From assembly GCF_002873135.1 (NCBI RefSeq), contig NZ_MCVI01000008.1:2595-50766 (forward strand): 48,172 nucleotides of DNA, in the 5' to 3' direction. The notes beneath the pieces are model-generated. The model made no database searches. It was not told the origin of the DNA and was given only the letters and a program-made list of their open reading frames with translations. Positions 1-7,928 of the stretch are shown in pieces. This stretch comes from Shewanella sp. 10N.286.48.A6 (GTDB lineage: Bacteria > Pseudomonadota > Gammaproteobacteria > Enterobacterales > Shewanellaceae). Position numbers and translations under genes: made by a program. Numbering within the stretch: the stretch's first letter is position 1; each line of letters begins with the position of its first letter.

Positions 1-20
1 GAACTAGAACTAGAACTAGA
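1..20. repeat. Hexamer tandem repeat at the window edge
   Basis: The unit GAACTA occurs three times in a row followed by GA, ending 25 bases before the start codon of the first gene. The array begins at base 1, so it may continue to the left. Short tandem repeats this close to a start codon can vary in copy number, but nothing here shows that this one does. Confidence 0.7.
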
Positions 21-45
21 CCGATAACAACAATGATTAATAACA

Positions 46-2511
46 ATGACCAATAACAATCATAGCCCCTTTGCTACCGATCTACTCAATAGCGCCCCGA
101 CACAACAAAAAATGCAAGCGGCTGAGCAAGCGTTAAATAAGGTTAAATCAAAGCAGCATTCAGCGCAGGCTAAAGCCAAGCATCAGCAGCAACGTGAAGC
201 GCAAATAACCCAAATGGGCAAACCCTTTTGGTGGATGCTACTGATGTTCATTTGCTCAGTGGTGTATTTATTTCCTGAAGCCGTTTTTAATGCCGCCTTA
301 ACCGATGTCGCCGGTGGCCGTAATGCCAGCGAAGATGAATTGCACGCCATTGAGTTATTTGGTCGCACCATCAGTGGTATAGGGGTGACGCTGCTGCTAG
401 CAGACTTATTACTAAAGGGCCGCCGCGTTGCCAAAGTGTCGCGGGCATTGGGGTATTTTGCACTGATTGCACTGATAGTGTGGCCAACAGTTTTCTTTGG
501 TCAAAAGTGGTTAGTGGATCATTTTATTATTGATACATCAAGCCCACAGGAGCGCCAACAAGCTTACTTATCACAGGTTCTACGCAGCGCGCTTATTGAA
601 AAGTCTATTCAATTTGAAGGGATCCATTACGATCCCGATAGTGAACATAACGCCACCGAAAAAACCTTTCTGTCTGTATTTGGCGGCCTTGTGTATGCCG
701 ATGATAAGCTGGTCGATGATTTAGAACAGCAAAAACGGGCCATCATGGAAAAATTTGTCCGTGACCGCGCCATGTCGAATTTCGATCTGCACTATAGCGA
801 CTACGATAGTTTTCGCCTGCGCCTACAAGATAGCTATAAAGAGTACGCTCAAGGTTCTAATGATTACAACCAAGCACTGGCCAGCTCGCCAGAGCGTTCC
901 AATGAATATTGGCTAGACACCCAAAACCAAGTTAAACAAGGCTGGGAAAAATACCAAAAAGGGACTGATGCTTACGAAGCCCGCGTGGAGTCCCGTGCCC
1001 AACAAATCGCCCCAAAGGTGTATGACTATTTTGAGCGTCGTAATAAATGCGCCGACATGAAAAAAGGCAGCAGTCGCGATCGCTGTTTCGAGCGTTTACA
1101 AACCGGTTATGACCAAGAAATCGCCAAATACGGTATTGGCTATATTCCCCCTGATGATTGGCTAAAGCGAGAAGAGATTTCGACCTCGGAAAATGTCGGT
1201 AATTCAATTATTAGCGGGGTAATGACCTTAGGCCTATTTACCGCAATGCAAGCCGTTGATGCTGCTATGGGCGGCGATGCCGGTTTTAAAGATCATAGAA
1301 TGATATTCACTAACGATGTAAATCATTACAAAAGCGTGCTGATGGTAAAAATGGAGCCAGATTTTGTCAAAGAATCTGGCGGTTATCCATTAGGGATATC
1401 AAGCATACATGAGTTCAGGCACCATGAAATAACCAGTGCTAAAGTCAACGCCAGATTAAAACAAAAAGGCCTAATGTTACCAAGCACTTGGGTTATGGCT
1501 GACAGAGTGAGTTTTGATAATGCTGTCAGTAAAAAAGTGCGCCAACAAGCGGATGCCAAATGGCGTGCAGCCATGAAGAAGCAAGGCAATGATATGCCGC
1601 CTAATTTAAGCTGGCAGCAGTTTCAGCAACAGGGCGATATTCAGCGCCGCATAGCAGCTAAAATGGCAGAACTGTATGTGAACCCAACCCTTGCTGATTG
1701 GAATAATCGTGAGTTTAAGCAGCGCATCATTGAGCCTAATATTCAGCGCAAAACCACCGAGTATCTTAATGTACTTGAAGCTCAGCAAGCTGAGTTTGCT
1801 GACGGCGGCGCATTTGAATCAAGCGGTAAGTCAGCCCTAAGAGCAACGATTATTCCGCCTATTTCCATGTCAATTAGCTTGGCGTTGGTGTTGCTAACCG
1901 TGTTAAAGCTACCCATGAAAGCATTTGAGTTAGTACAAGCAAAGCGCGCCTCAAACGCCGAGGCCCGCCCTACAAAGCCCTATATAAAACCGGCTATTTC
2001 AGCGGGGATATTAGTGGCTATTTTTGTGGTGCCACTGTCGCTAGGCGGTAATCATTACACCGCTAATGGCTCAGCGCTGCACTACTTTTTTGAGCAAATG
2101 AAAAAAAATGACTCTGCCAGCATTTCTTATGCGCTTAAGTGGCTATTGGTCACTCAGCCTATGGTGCAACCAATTGGCACAGCCATTGATCAAAGCCTGT
2201 TTATCACCCAGGGATTTGATGCCATCAGTGAGCCAATTCACCGCTTTGATCAAGCGATTATGTCGCCATTAACTGTCACAAAAAAACCATCGCAGTCAGC
2301 GCAAGCACATGCGCCGCTTTTACCTTTAACCATTAAAACCAATGTTAACAATGCCAAGGTGGCAGTGATGAATATAAAGCCCAAATACCAAGCGGGAATG
2401 AAACTGCCTGCCGGTGGTTACGACATTAAAGTCAGCGCTCCAGGCCATAACTCGGTGCGGCAGTGGGTCTACCTCAAAAATGATGAGACCACTTTCAATA
2501 TTAAGCTTTAA
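46..2511 (+). CDS. Large multi-pass membrane protein with C-terminal PEGA-like domain, function unknown
   Basis: I do not recognise this 821-residue protein as a named family. The N-terminal 55 residues are rich in Gln, Lys and Ala and look like a cytoplasmic coiled coil. Hydrophobic segments lie near residues 61-80, 106-123 and 133-152, followed by a long hydrophilic region with many charged and aromatic residues (about 155-385). A weaker hydrophobic stretch (387-405) precedes another hydrophilic block, and two clear membrane segments follow (about 600-620 and 651-668). The last 60 residues look like a PEGA domain (LPAGGYDIKVSAPGH), a small beta-fold usually found on the outer face of the membrane. 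No catalytic motif is visible. No good Shine-Dalgarno precedes the ATG at 46. The next gene starts 69 bases downstream with no terminator between, so the two are probably co-transcribed. Confidence 0.8.
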   Translation: MTNNNHSPFATDLLNSAPTQQKMQAAEQALNKVKSKQHSAQAKAKHQQQREAQITQMGKPFWWMLLMFICSVVYLFPEAVFNAALTDVAGGRNASEDELHAIELFGRTISGIGVTLLLADLLLKGRRVAKVSRALGYFALIALIVWPTVFFGQKWLVDHFIIDTSSPQERQQAYLSQVLRSALIEKSIQFEGIHYDPDSEHNATEKTFLSVFGGLVYADDKLVDDLEQQKRAIMEKFVRDRAMSNFDLHYSDYDSFRLRLQDSYKEYAQGSNDYNQALASSPERSNEYWLDTQNQVKQGWEKYQKGTDAYEARVESRAQQIAPKVYDYFERRNKCADMKKGSSRDRCFERLQTGYDQEIAKYGIGYIPPDDWLKREEISTSENVGNSIISGVMTLGLFTAMQAVDAAMGGDAGFKDHRMIFTNDVNHYKSVLMVKMEPDFVKESGGYPLGISSIHEFRHHEITSAKVNARLKQKGLMLPSTWVMADRVSFDNAVSKKVRQQADAKWRAAMKKQGNDMPPNLSWQQFQQQGDIQRRIAAKMAELYVNPTLADWNNREFKQRIIEPNIQRKTTEYLNVLEAQQAEFADGGAFESSGKSALRATIIPPISMSISLALVLLTVLKLPMKAFELVQAKRASNAEARPTKPYIKPAISAGILVAIFVVPLSLGGNHYTANGSALHYFFEQMKKNDSASISYALKWLLVTQPMVQPIGTAIDQSLFITQGFDAISEPIHRFDQAIMSPLTVTKKPSQSAQAHAPLLPLTIKTNVNNAKVAVMNIKPKYQAGMKLPAGGYDIKVSAPGHNSVRQWVYLKNDETTFNIKL

Positions 2512-2580
2512 CAGCATAGTTAAGGTTAACTGATAACATAATTTTTAGTCTTTCACGCATTGATTAACAGGACATATTAC

Positions 2581-4473
2581 GTGAGTAAATTAGAACAATT
2601 TCAAGATTTTATCCGCTCAAACGGTAAAGAGCTAACGGGGGTAAATGTCCCTGTGGTATTAAGTGATGAAAGCGCCAAAACCACCAATGTTAAATTTCAT
2701 TTTGGTTGGACAATTGAAATTGGGGTAACCAAACACGAACACGGTGGCTATTGTCCATCAGGCATACAGTCAGGAAGCTCATCGCAAGCGTGTGATTGTG
2801 CCCACAATAAAGCCAAAGAGTATGTCAGTGGTCAAAATGGATTTTTTAATGAGACCTTTAAAAAAATCTTAACCGCTGATGTCGCCAAAAACTTTATCAT
2901 TAAAGATACCAATCTAGGTTCAGCACCTGATAGTTATGTGGGTGAAGATATTTGCCATATCTGTAATGGCCGCGGCAAATGTTCATGCTCATCGTGTAAT
3001 GGCAATGGCTCAACATCATGTACATCTTGTAGCGGCAGCGGCCGTCATCATGTGACTAGGCAAGATCACAATAACCGCACCGTTTACACCACAGAGTCGT
3101 GTTCATCATGTTATGGCAGCGGGACAAAAACCTGTTACACCTGTAATGGCTCAGGTCAAGTCACCTGTAAAACTTGTGATGGCGGCGGATATTTATATTA
3201 CAGCTACACCATTGATGGCGATGCAAAACGATCAACTAAATGGTTTATCAACAGCCCCGATTATCACCAGTGGATAACAGATTACGTTACCAATGCGGGC
3301 TTTAATATTATTAACAACATCAGTGACGTGAATGAAATTGACGTTACTGAAGCCCTAAATGGCTGTACGTTCATCTATGGTTTTACTGCCAACCTACCGA
3401 CCCTACAATATACCGCGACCATAGATAACACCGATACCACCCTGTGCTTTGCAGGTACCAACAATGTGACTCACAATGCCGGTGGCGTATATGACCCAGC
3501 AGTGTGGAAAAATGCCAAAAAGTTAGCCGCCGGAGACAAAGACGATGATAAGAAAGCCTTAGCGATTCCGGCCATTAAAAATATTATTGAAGCCCATGAA
3601 ACCAAAACAAAAATTGCCTTACTGACTGAAAACTGGGTATCAAAAGATATCAAAGAGGCGGTCATCAGCAACTACCAAAGCTTGGTATCTCAACTTAAAA
3701 AAGATAACAATCAGGGTTTTGCATGGCAGTTGGTCAAAGGCGTTGTCAATTGGGGACTAATTTTAGCTATGGTAGCTATGTGTTTTGCCATGCTAGCACC
3801 TGAAATGATTTATGATGCTGAGTATCGCTCGGGGCTGCTAAGTCATTATCAATTTTTTATTGATTTACTGTTAGCGAGATTCGGCCTTTATGGACTCCCC
3901 ACTTGGTCAAACTACCCTATCGCCCTTGCATGGTTTTGGGGATTATATGTCGCTATTCCTAAACTGTATTGGAAGCAAATTAGTCAGCCCAAACGGCTAG
4001 GGTTAACTGTACTTTCTGGCTATGTAATATCGTACTTTTTACTGAATCTTGTTGCTATCCTGTTCACCCTTAGCCATTACCCTTTGCTCCCCACCAACAT
4101 GTTAGTGGGTGGCGGGTTACTGCTGAGTTTATATTTGGTTTTTGCGGGCTTTTTTGGGCCTAAAAAGTGGTACTTCAAAATACTGGCAGGTTTGGCTGCT
4201 GTAGCTGGCGTCGCAGCGCTCCAATTCGGCTTAGAAACCGTAAGCTCTCAAGTGCAATTTATACCAGAGCACTATTCGAATTACTCGCGATACTTAGGCG
4301 CTGCACTGGAACCGGCTATTCAATATATGCCGTTTATTTATATTGAGATAGCAGTATTAGCGGTTGCAACAGGGATTATCACCACCCGCAGACGATTCTG
4401 GATAAAGGCCAAAACCGCAGTATCTGAATACGACTGCGCCGTATTGCTTAAATCTTTAAAGCTGGACAAATAA
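2581..4473 (+). CDS. DnaJ-type zinc-finger membrane protein, function unknown
   Basis: This 630-residue protein has an N-terminal domain of about 120 residues. It then has a cysteine-rich stretch (about 123-206) with six CxxCxGxG-like repeats (CHICNGRG, CSSCNGNG, CTSCSGSG, CSSCYGSG, CYTCNGSG, CKTCDGGG). DnaJ has four such repeats, and this protein has no J-domain HPD motif. A soluble middle region follows, then roughly six membrane segments from about residue 390 to 602, and a short basic tail. I place the start at GTG 2581, because AGGA lies 8 bases upstream. The in-frame TTG at 2560 has no ribosome binding site. The zinc-finger resemblance suggests protein binding or redox-sensitive zinc binding. 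The actual role is unknown, and it probably acts with the membrane protein encoded just upstream. Confidence 0.8.
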   Translation: MSKLEQFQDFIRSNGKELTGVNVPVVLSDESAKTTNVKFHFGWTIEIGVTKHEHGGYCPSGIQSGSSSQACDCAHNKAKEYVSGQNGFFNETFKKILTADVAKNFIIKDTNLGSAPDSYVGEDICHICNGRGKCSCSSCNGNGSTSCTSCSGSGRHHVTRQDHNNRTVYTTESCSSCYGSGTKTCYTCNGSGQVTCKTCDGGGYLYYSYTIDGDAKRSTKWFINSPDYHQWITDYVTNAGFNIINNISDVNEIDVTEALNGCTFIYGFTANLPTLQYTATIDNTDTTLCFAGTNNVTHNAGGVYDPAVWKNAKKLAAGDKDDDKKALAIPAIKNIIEAHETKTKIALLTENWVSKDIKEAVISNYQSLVSQLKKDNNQGFAWQLVKGVVNWGLILAMVAMCFAMLAPEMIYDAEYRSGLLSHYQFFIDLLLARFGLYGLPTWSNYPIALAWFWGLYVAIPKLYWKQISQPKRLGLTVLSGYVISYFLLNLVAILFTLSHYPLLPTNMLVGGGLLLSLYLVFAGFFGPKKWYFKILAGLAAVAGVAALQFGLETVSSQVQFIPEHYSNYSRYLGAALEPAIQYMPFIYIEIAVLAVATGIITTRRRFWIKAKTAVSEYDCAVLLKSLKLDK

Positions 4474-4484
4474 CTATCCATAAA

Positions 4485-4522
4485 GCGACTGGCTGGGGGA
4501 TATTTTAGCCAGTCGCCCTTTT
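4485..4522 (+). terminator. Rho-independent terminator after the two-gene membrane operon
   Basis: GCGACTGGCT (4485-4494) pairs perfectly with AGCCAGTCGC (4507-4516) and is followed by CCTTTT. It lies 12 bases after the stop codon of the zinc-finger membrane protein. Confidence 0.9.
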
Positions 4523-4586
4523 AAAATACCCTCGAACGCAGTACTCTAACCTTAATAGACATGGCAAGTATGGAGTACCGCCAATA

Positions 4587-5429
4587 ATGAGTATGACCCG
4601 CTTAATGACCAATGCCATTTCGGTCGAACCTTCACCAGCTCGCACTCCAACTATCAATATTACTTATTTCTCTTCTATCAATAAGTCTGCAAATACCATA
4701 ACGCAAAGCAATAAACACCATATTGGTGCGCATCAAACCCTGAGTATTGTGGCAGATGATAATCAACATCTTGATATTGATAACCTGAGCCATCAAGACC
4801 AAGGTTTTGAATTGAGCGATCAAGAACGTTACGCCTTATTTGATAGCCAAGGCATGAACCGTGACTTTATTCGCCGGCATATTCGTCAAGAACGTAAAAG
4901 TTATACCCAAGCAGAACAGCACCAGCTTTCGTTAATTGCCTGCCGCCATATGCTGGCAGAAATACAGCAAAAAAATGCCCAAACAGTGGCTCTGTACATC
5001 AGCCATGACGGAGAACTGGCAACACAAAAATTAATAGAAGCCCTTTGGCACATCGGGGTAAAAACCTACTTACCTCGCATTCACCCATTTAGCAAAGGTA
5101 ACTTGTTGTTTTTGCATTACCATGCCGAATCAAAAATGGTATTCAATCAATATGGTATCGCTGAGCCTGCGTTGTCGGTGCAAGATATTATCCCAGTAAA
5201 CAAACTGGATATGATTGTCACTCCACTGGTTGCGTTTGATGACAAGGGCAATCGCATGGGCATGGGCGGTGGCTATTACGATCGCACTTTGTGCCAAGTG
5301 ATTGATGGGAAACCATTAGCAGTGGGCTTTGCCCACGACTGCCAGCAAGTGAGCCAACTCCCAGTAGAATATTGGGATGTGCCGCTACCAATAATTATCA
5401 CCCCTACAAGGCGCATATCCTGTATATAA
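4587..5429 (+). CDS. fau: 5-formyltetrahydrofolate cyclo-ligase with N-terminal extension
   Basis: The protein converts 5-formyl-THF to 5,10-methenyl-THF with ATP. The family core runs from about Met90 (base 4854) to residue 280, giving the usual length of about 190 residues. Family signatures are the basic N-terminal helix (RRHIRQERKSYT), the segment IVTPLVAFDDKGNRMGMGGG, and YYDRTL near the C-terminus. The first 89 residues are extra to the family, low in complexity and rich in Thr, Asn and Ser. The start at 4587 has GGAG 11 bases upstream. The inner ATG at 4854 has only AAGG directly against it, so the true start is unsettled. In many gammaproteobacteria this gene follows the 6S RNA gene and zapA. 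Neither is visible here. Confidence 0.88.
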   Translation: MSMTRLMTNAISVEPSPARTPTINITYFSSINKSANTITQSNKHHIGAHQTLSIVADDNQHLDIDNLSHQDQGFELSDQERYALFDSQGMNRDFIRRHIRQERKSYTQAEQHQLSLIACRHMLAEIQQKNAQTVALYISHDGELATQKLIEALWHIGVKTYLPRIHPFSKGNLLFLHYHAESKMVFNQYGIAEPALSVQDIIPVNKLDMIVTPLVAFDDKGNRMGMGGGYYDRTLCQVIDGKPLAVGFAHDCQQVSQLPVEYWDVPLPIIITPTRRISCI

Positions 5430-5457
5430 ACCATTAATATGTCAGCAATTAACATGC

Positions 5458-5491
5458 AAAAAAAGCCCATCACGACAATATCATGATGGGC
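5458..5491 (-). terminator. Terminator of metY
   Basis: GCCCATCA (5465-5472) and TGATGGGC (5484-5491) form the stem. On the minus strand it is followed by seven T (5458-5464). It lies between the converging fau and metY genes and may stop both, but the T tract favours the minus strand. Confidence 0.88.
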
Positions 5492-5527
5492 TTAATATTA
5501 GGCTGAGAACTCATTAAAACACTGGCG

Positions 5528-6835
5528 TTAACTCACCGCTTTATCTAACGCTTGGCTGATATCGGCAATAATGTCATCGATGTGCTCAATGCCCACCGAA
5601 ATACGTACTAAATCTTCTGATACCCCAGCTTTAGCTAATTCTGCGCTGTCTAACTGACGATGGGTGGTACTGGCAGGGTGACAAGCCAGTGACTTTGCAT
5701 CGCCAATATTCACTAATCGCAGCACCATTTGCAGCGCATCAATAAATTTACCACCAGCCACTTTACCCGCCTGTGCATCGGCTGCTTTTATACCAAAACT
5801 GATAATGCCTGAGGCTTTACCGCCGGTGATTTTTTTACATGTCGCGTTAAATGGGCTATCAGCTAACGCAGCGTAGTTTACCCAGCTTACATTAGGGTGT
5901 TGCTGTAAATACTCGGCTAACGCTAGGGCATTACTGCAATGGCGTTCCATGCGCAGACTTAAAGTTTCAAGCCCTTGGAGTAATAAGAACGCACTTTGGG
6001 GTGATAAAGCTGCGCCGGTGTTTCTTAGGGGCACGACCCGGCAGCGGCCAATATAGGCAGCGGGGCCAAAGGCTTCGGTGTACACCACGCCGTGATAAGA
6101 CGGATCGGGTTGATTTAAAATCGCAAAGCGGTCTTTATTGGCGACCCAATCAAATTTACCTGAATCAATGATCACCCCGCCAATAGTGGTGCCATGGCCG
6201 CCAATGTATTTGGTCAGTGAGTGGATCACAATATCTGCGCCATGATCAAAAGCTCGGCATAACACTGGCGTTGCCACAGTATTATCGACAATTAACGGCA
6301 CCCCATGCTTATGGGCAATGTCGGCCAAGCGTTGTAAATCGACCACGTTACCCGCTGGATTGCCGATGGACTCACAAAACAACGCTTTGGTTTTATCATC
6401 AATTAGCGCATCTAAGCCGTCAAAGTCATCATAGGCCGCCATGCGTACATCAACCCCTTGGCGGGGCAATGTATGGGCGAATAAGTTATAAGTACCGCCA
6501 TATAACTGGCTAGTGCTAACAATATTATCGCCTACTTGGGTGAGCGCCTGTATCGCATAGGTGATGGCAGCCATACCTGATGCGACAGCCAAGGCACCAA
6601 TGCCACCTTCGATGGCGGCTAAGCGCTGCTCAAGCACGTTAGTGGTTGGGTTCATGATGCGGGTATAGATGTTACCAGCCACTTTTAAATCGAATAAATC
6701 GGCACCATGCTGGGTATCATCAAAGGTGTAAGACGTGGTTTGGTAAATCGGCACTGCTGCGGCCTTGGTGGTCGCTTCCGACTCGTAGCCATAATGTAAT
6801 GCCAGTGATTCCAGTTTCATGTTTTCTGCCGTCAT
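5528..6835 (-). CDS. metY: O-acetylhomoserine sulfhydrylase (aminocarboxypropyltransferase)
   Basis: This is a PLP enzyme of the Cys/Met metabolism family. It makes homocysteine or methionine directly from O-acetylhomoserine and sulfide or methanethiol in the cytoplasm. It starts with the family pattern LALHYGYE and YQTTSYTF and has the substrate-binding NIYTRIMNPTTNVLEQRLA. The PLP lysine lies in HSLTKYIGGHG (about Lys209). The 435-residue length is normal for MetY and longer than MetB or MetC. I chose ATG 6835 because AAGGAAGG lies just upstream. An in-frame ATG at 6874 adds 13 residues but has no ribosome site. A tandem MetJ operator lies about 130 bases upstream, so the gene should be repressed when S-adenosylmethionine is plentiful. 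Confidence 0.93.
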   Translation of the reverse strand: MTAENMKLESLALHYGYESEATTKAAAVPIYQTTSYTFDDTQHGADLFDLKVAGNIYTRIMNPTTNVLEQRLAAIEGGIGALAVASGMAAITYAIQALTQVGDNIVSTSQLYGGTYNLFAHTLPRQGVDVRMAAYDDFDGLDALIDDKTKALFCESIGNPAGNVVDLQRLADIAHKHGVPLIVDNTVATPVLCRAFDHGADIVIHSLTKYIGGHGTTIGGVIIDSGKFDWVANKDRFAILNQPDPSYHGVVYTEAFGPAAYIGRCRVVPLRNTGAALSPQSAFLLLQGLETLSLRMERHCSNALALAEYLQQHPNVSWVNYAALADSPFNATCKKITGGKASGIISFGIKAADAQAGKVAGGKFIDALQMVLRLVNIGDAKSLACHPASTTHRQLDSAELAKAGVSEDLVRISVGIEHIDDIIADISQALDKAVS

Positions 6836-6891
6836 AATGCCTTCCTTTACCTTAAGATATTCAAATTGGGCCATCTACCAAAAAGTTGTTT

Positions 6892-6925
6892 GCCGGATAA
6901 ACTTTCGAATTAATAGCCGGATAAA
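6892..6925. repeat. 10-bp direct repeat in the metY leader
   Basis: GCCGGATAAA occurs at 6892-6901 and again at 6916-6925, 24 bases apart, in the untranslated leader of metY. The role is unknown. The spacing of about two helical turns would place the copies on roughly the same face of the DNA. Confidence 0.7.
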
Positions 6926-6963
6926 AAACAACCAAAAACCAGTAGTACTCCACACTAACAATA

Positions 6964-6979
6964 AGACGTCTAGATGTCT
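6964..6979. promoter_or_regulatory. Tandem MetJ box upstream of metY
   Basis: AGACGTCT (6964-6971) is directly followed by AGATGTCT (6972-6979). The MetJ repressor of gammaproteobacteria binds arrays of the 8-mer AGACGTCT. The first copy is exact and the second has one mismatch. The site lies 129-144 bases upstream of the metY start, so MetJ with S-adenosylmethionine is the likely regulator. Confidence 0.92.
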
Positions 6980-6999
6980 ATTTAAAATATTCAGCCATT

Positions 7000-7020
7000 A
7001 AAAAGGGAGCCGTAGCTCCC
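7000..7020 (-). terminator. Terminator of folM
   Basis: GGGAGC (7005-7010), loop CGTA, GCTCCC (7015-7020). Read on the minus strand the stem is followed by five T (7000-7004). It lies 27 bases beyond the folM stop codon. Confidence 0.85.
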
Positions 7021-7046
7021 CTATATAAACTCAATAGCAAACACAG

Positions 7047-7772
7047 TTAGGCTAAGTGACGGCCACCATCCACCGCAAAACTGCGACCAGTGACGTATTG
7101 ACTGCTTGTCAGGTAATCAACTAATTCAATGATCTCAGGGTTACCCGCCTCTTTAGGCAGTATGGCTTTGGCTAGCGCTTTTGCTTTGTAGGCCTCATCG
7201 TCGCCTTCATTAAACAAAATCATCGCAGGGGCAATGGAATTGACTTTCACCATAGGCGCAAGTTTACTCGCAAATGACAGGGTTAAATTGTGCATTGCCG
7301 CTTTACTGGCCGCATAGGCAATATGCTTTTTACTGCCTTTTTCTGCCACGTAATCGGTAATATGAATAATATTAGCACTGCCAATATTGCCACTTGCTGA
7401 AGCGATTAATTTGTCGGCCAGAGCCAAGCTTATTTGATAAGGCGCACTGACGTGAATATTCATCATTCGGTTCATGATATCGGCTGAGGTCATGCCCGGC
7501 TTGGTTTTATCGTTATGCCAGTCAGATGCATTATGAATGATGCAATGAAGCTCGTCATGGGTGTCATTAATGCGCGCTAACATATCGTCTATTTCAGCAG
7601 GAATGCACAAATCACATTGATAAAGGTCGGCACCTAATTCAGCTAATTCATCAATAGAGGGGTAATGGGTTCTAAAGGTGCCGATGACCTTCATGCCTTT
7701 AGCGAGAAAGTCCTTTGCTAAGGCGTAACCAATACGTTTGCCGACGCCAGTAATGAAAATAGTTTGCTTCAT
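7047..7772 (-). CDS. folM: Dihydromonapterin reductase, short-chain dehydrogenase family
   Basis: FolM reduces dihydromonapterin (and dihydrofolate weakly) to the tetrahydro form with NADPH. The 241-residue protein has the nucleotide-binding motif ITGVGKRIG, where the Arg after Lys is typical of pteridine reductases. It also has IIHNASDW, the catalytic YAASK near residue 160, and the C-terminal VTGRSFAVDGGRHL. It is the last gene of a folX-folE-folM minus-strand cluster. The 156-base gap from folE holds a 13-bp inverted repeat, so it may also have its own promoter. The same three functions are clustered in Pseudomonas aeruginosa, where they supply tetrahydromonapterin, a cofactor for phenylalanine hydroxylase. 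A generic SDR is the alternative, but the neighbours make FolM very likely. Confidence 0.9.
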   Translation of the reverse strand: MKQTIFITGVGKRIGYALAKDFLAKGMKVIGTFRTHYPSIDELAELGADLYQCDLCIPAEIDDMLARINDTHDELHCIIHNASDWHNDKTKPGMTSADIMNRMMNIHVSAPYQISLALADKLIASASGNIGSANIIHITDYVAEKGSKKHIAYAASKAAMHNLTLSFASKLAPMVKVNSIAPAMILFNEGDDEAYKAKALAKAILPKEAGNPEIIELVDYLTSSQYVTGRSFAVDGGRHLA

Positions 7773-7818
7773 TGCAGTTCTCTTATGATGATTTTTATTG
7801 AAAATAAGAAGTGTTAGA

Positions 7819-7903
7819 AAAGGTCATTAATGCAGTCGTTTATCATTGCAATTAATCATAAGCAATTAATAATAGCCTCATTGACTCGAAATTAATGACC
7901 TTT
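7819..7903. promoter_or_regulatory. 13-bp inverted repeat between folE and folM
   Basis: AAAGGTCATTAAT (7819-7831) is perfectly inverted at 7891-7903, with 59 bases between the arms. The intervening DNA is AT-rich and contains CAATTAAT-like repeats. It could be a pair of protein-binding sites for the folM promoter or a long RNA stem. No known regulator consensus fits. Confidence 0.6.
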
Positions 7904-7928
7904 AAAGTATGATTCAAGCTAAAGCCGA

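Noticed and set aside
2560..2580. TTG start for the zinc-finger membrane protein
   Set aside because: There is no ribosome site before TTG 2560, while GTG 2581 has AGGA at ideal spacing.
4474..4600. 6S RNA gene upstream of the cyclo-ligase gene
   Set aside because: This is the usual location, but only a terminator hairpin and about 60 bases are present. There is no long closed-stem structure of 6S RNA.
6836..6963. SAM riboswitch in the metY leader
   Set aside because: No conserved SAM-I or SAM-II pattern is visible, and a MetJ operator already explains methionine control.
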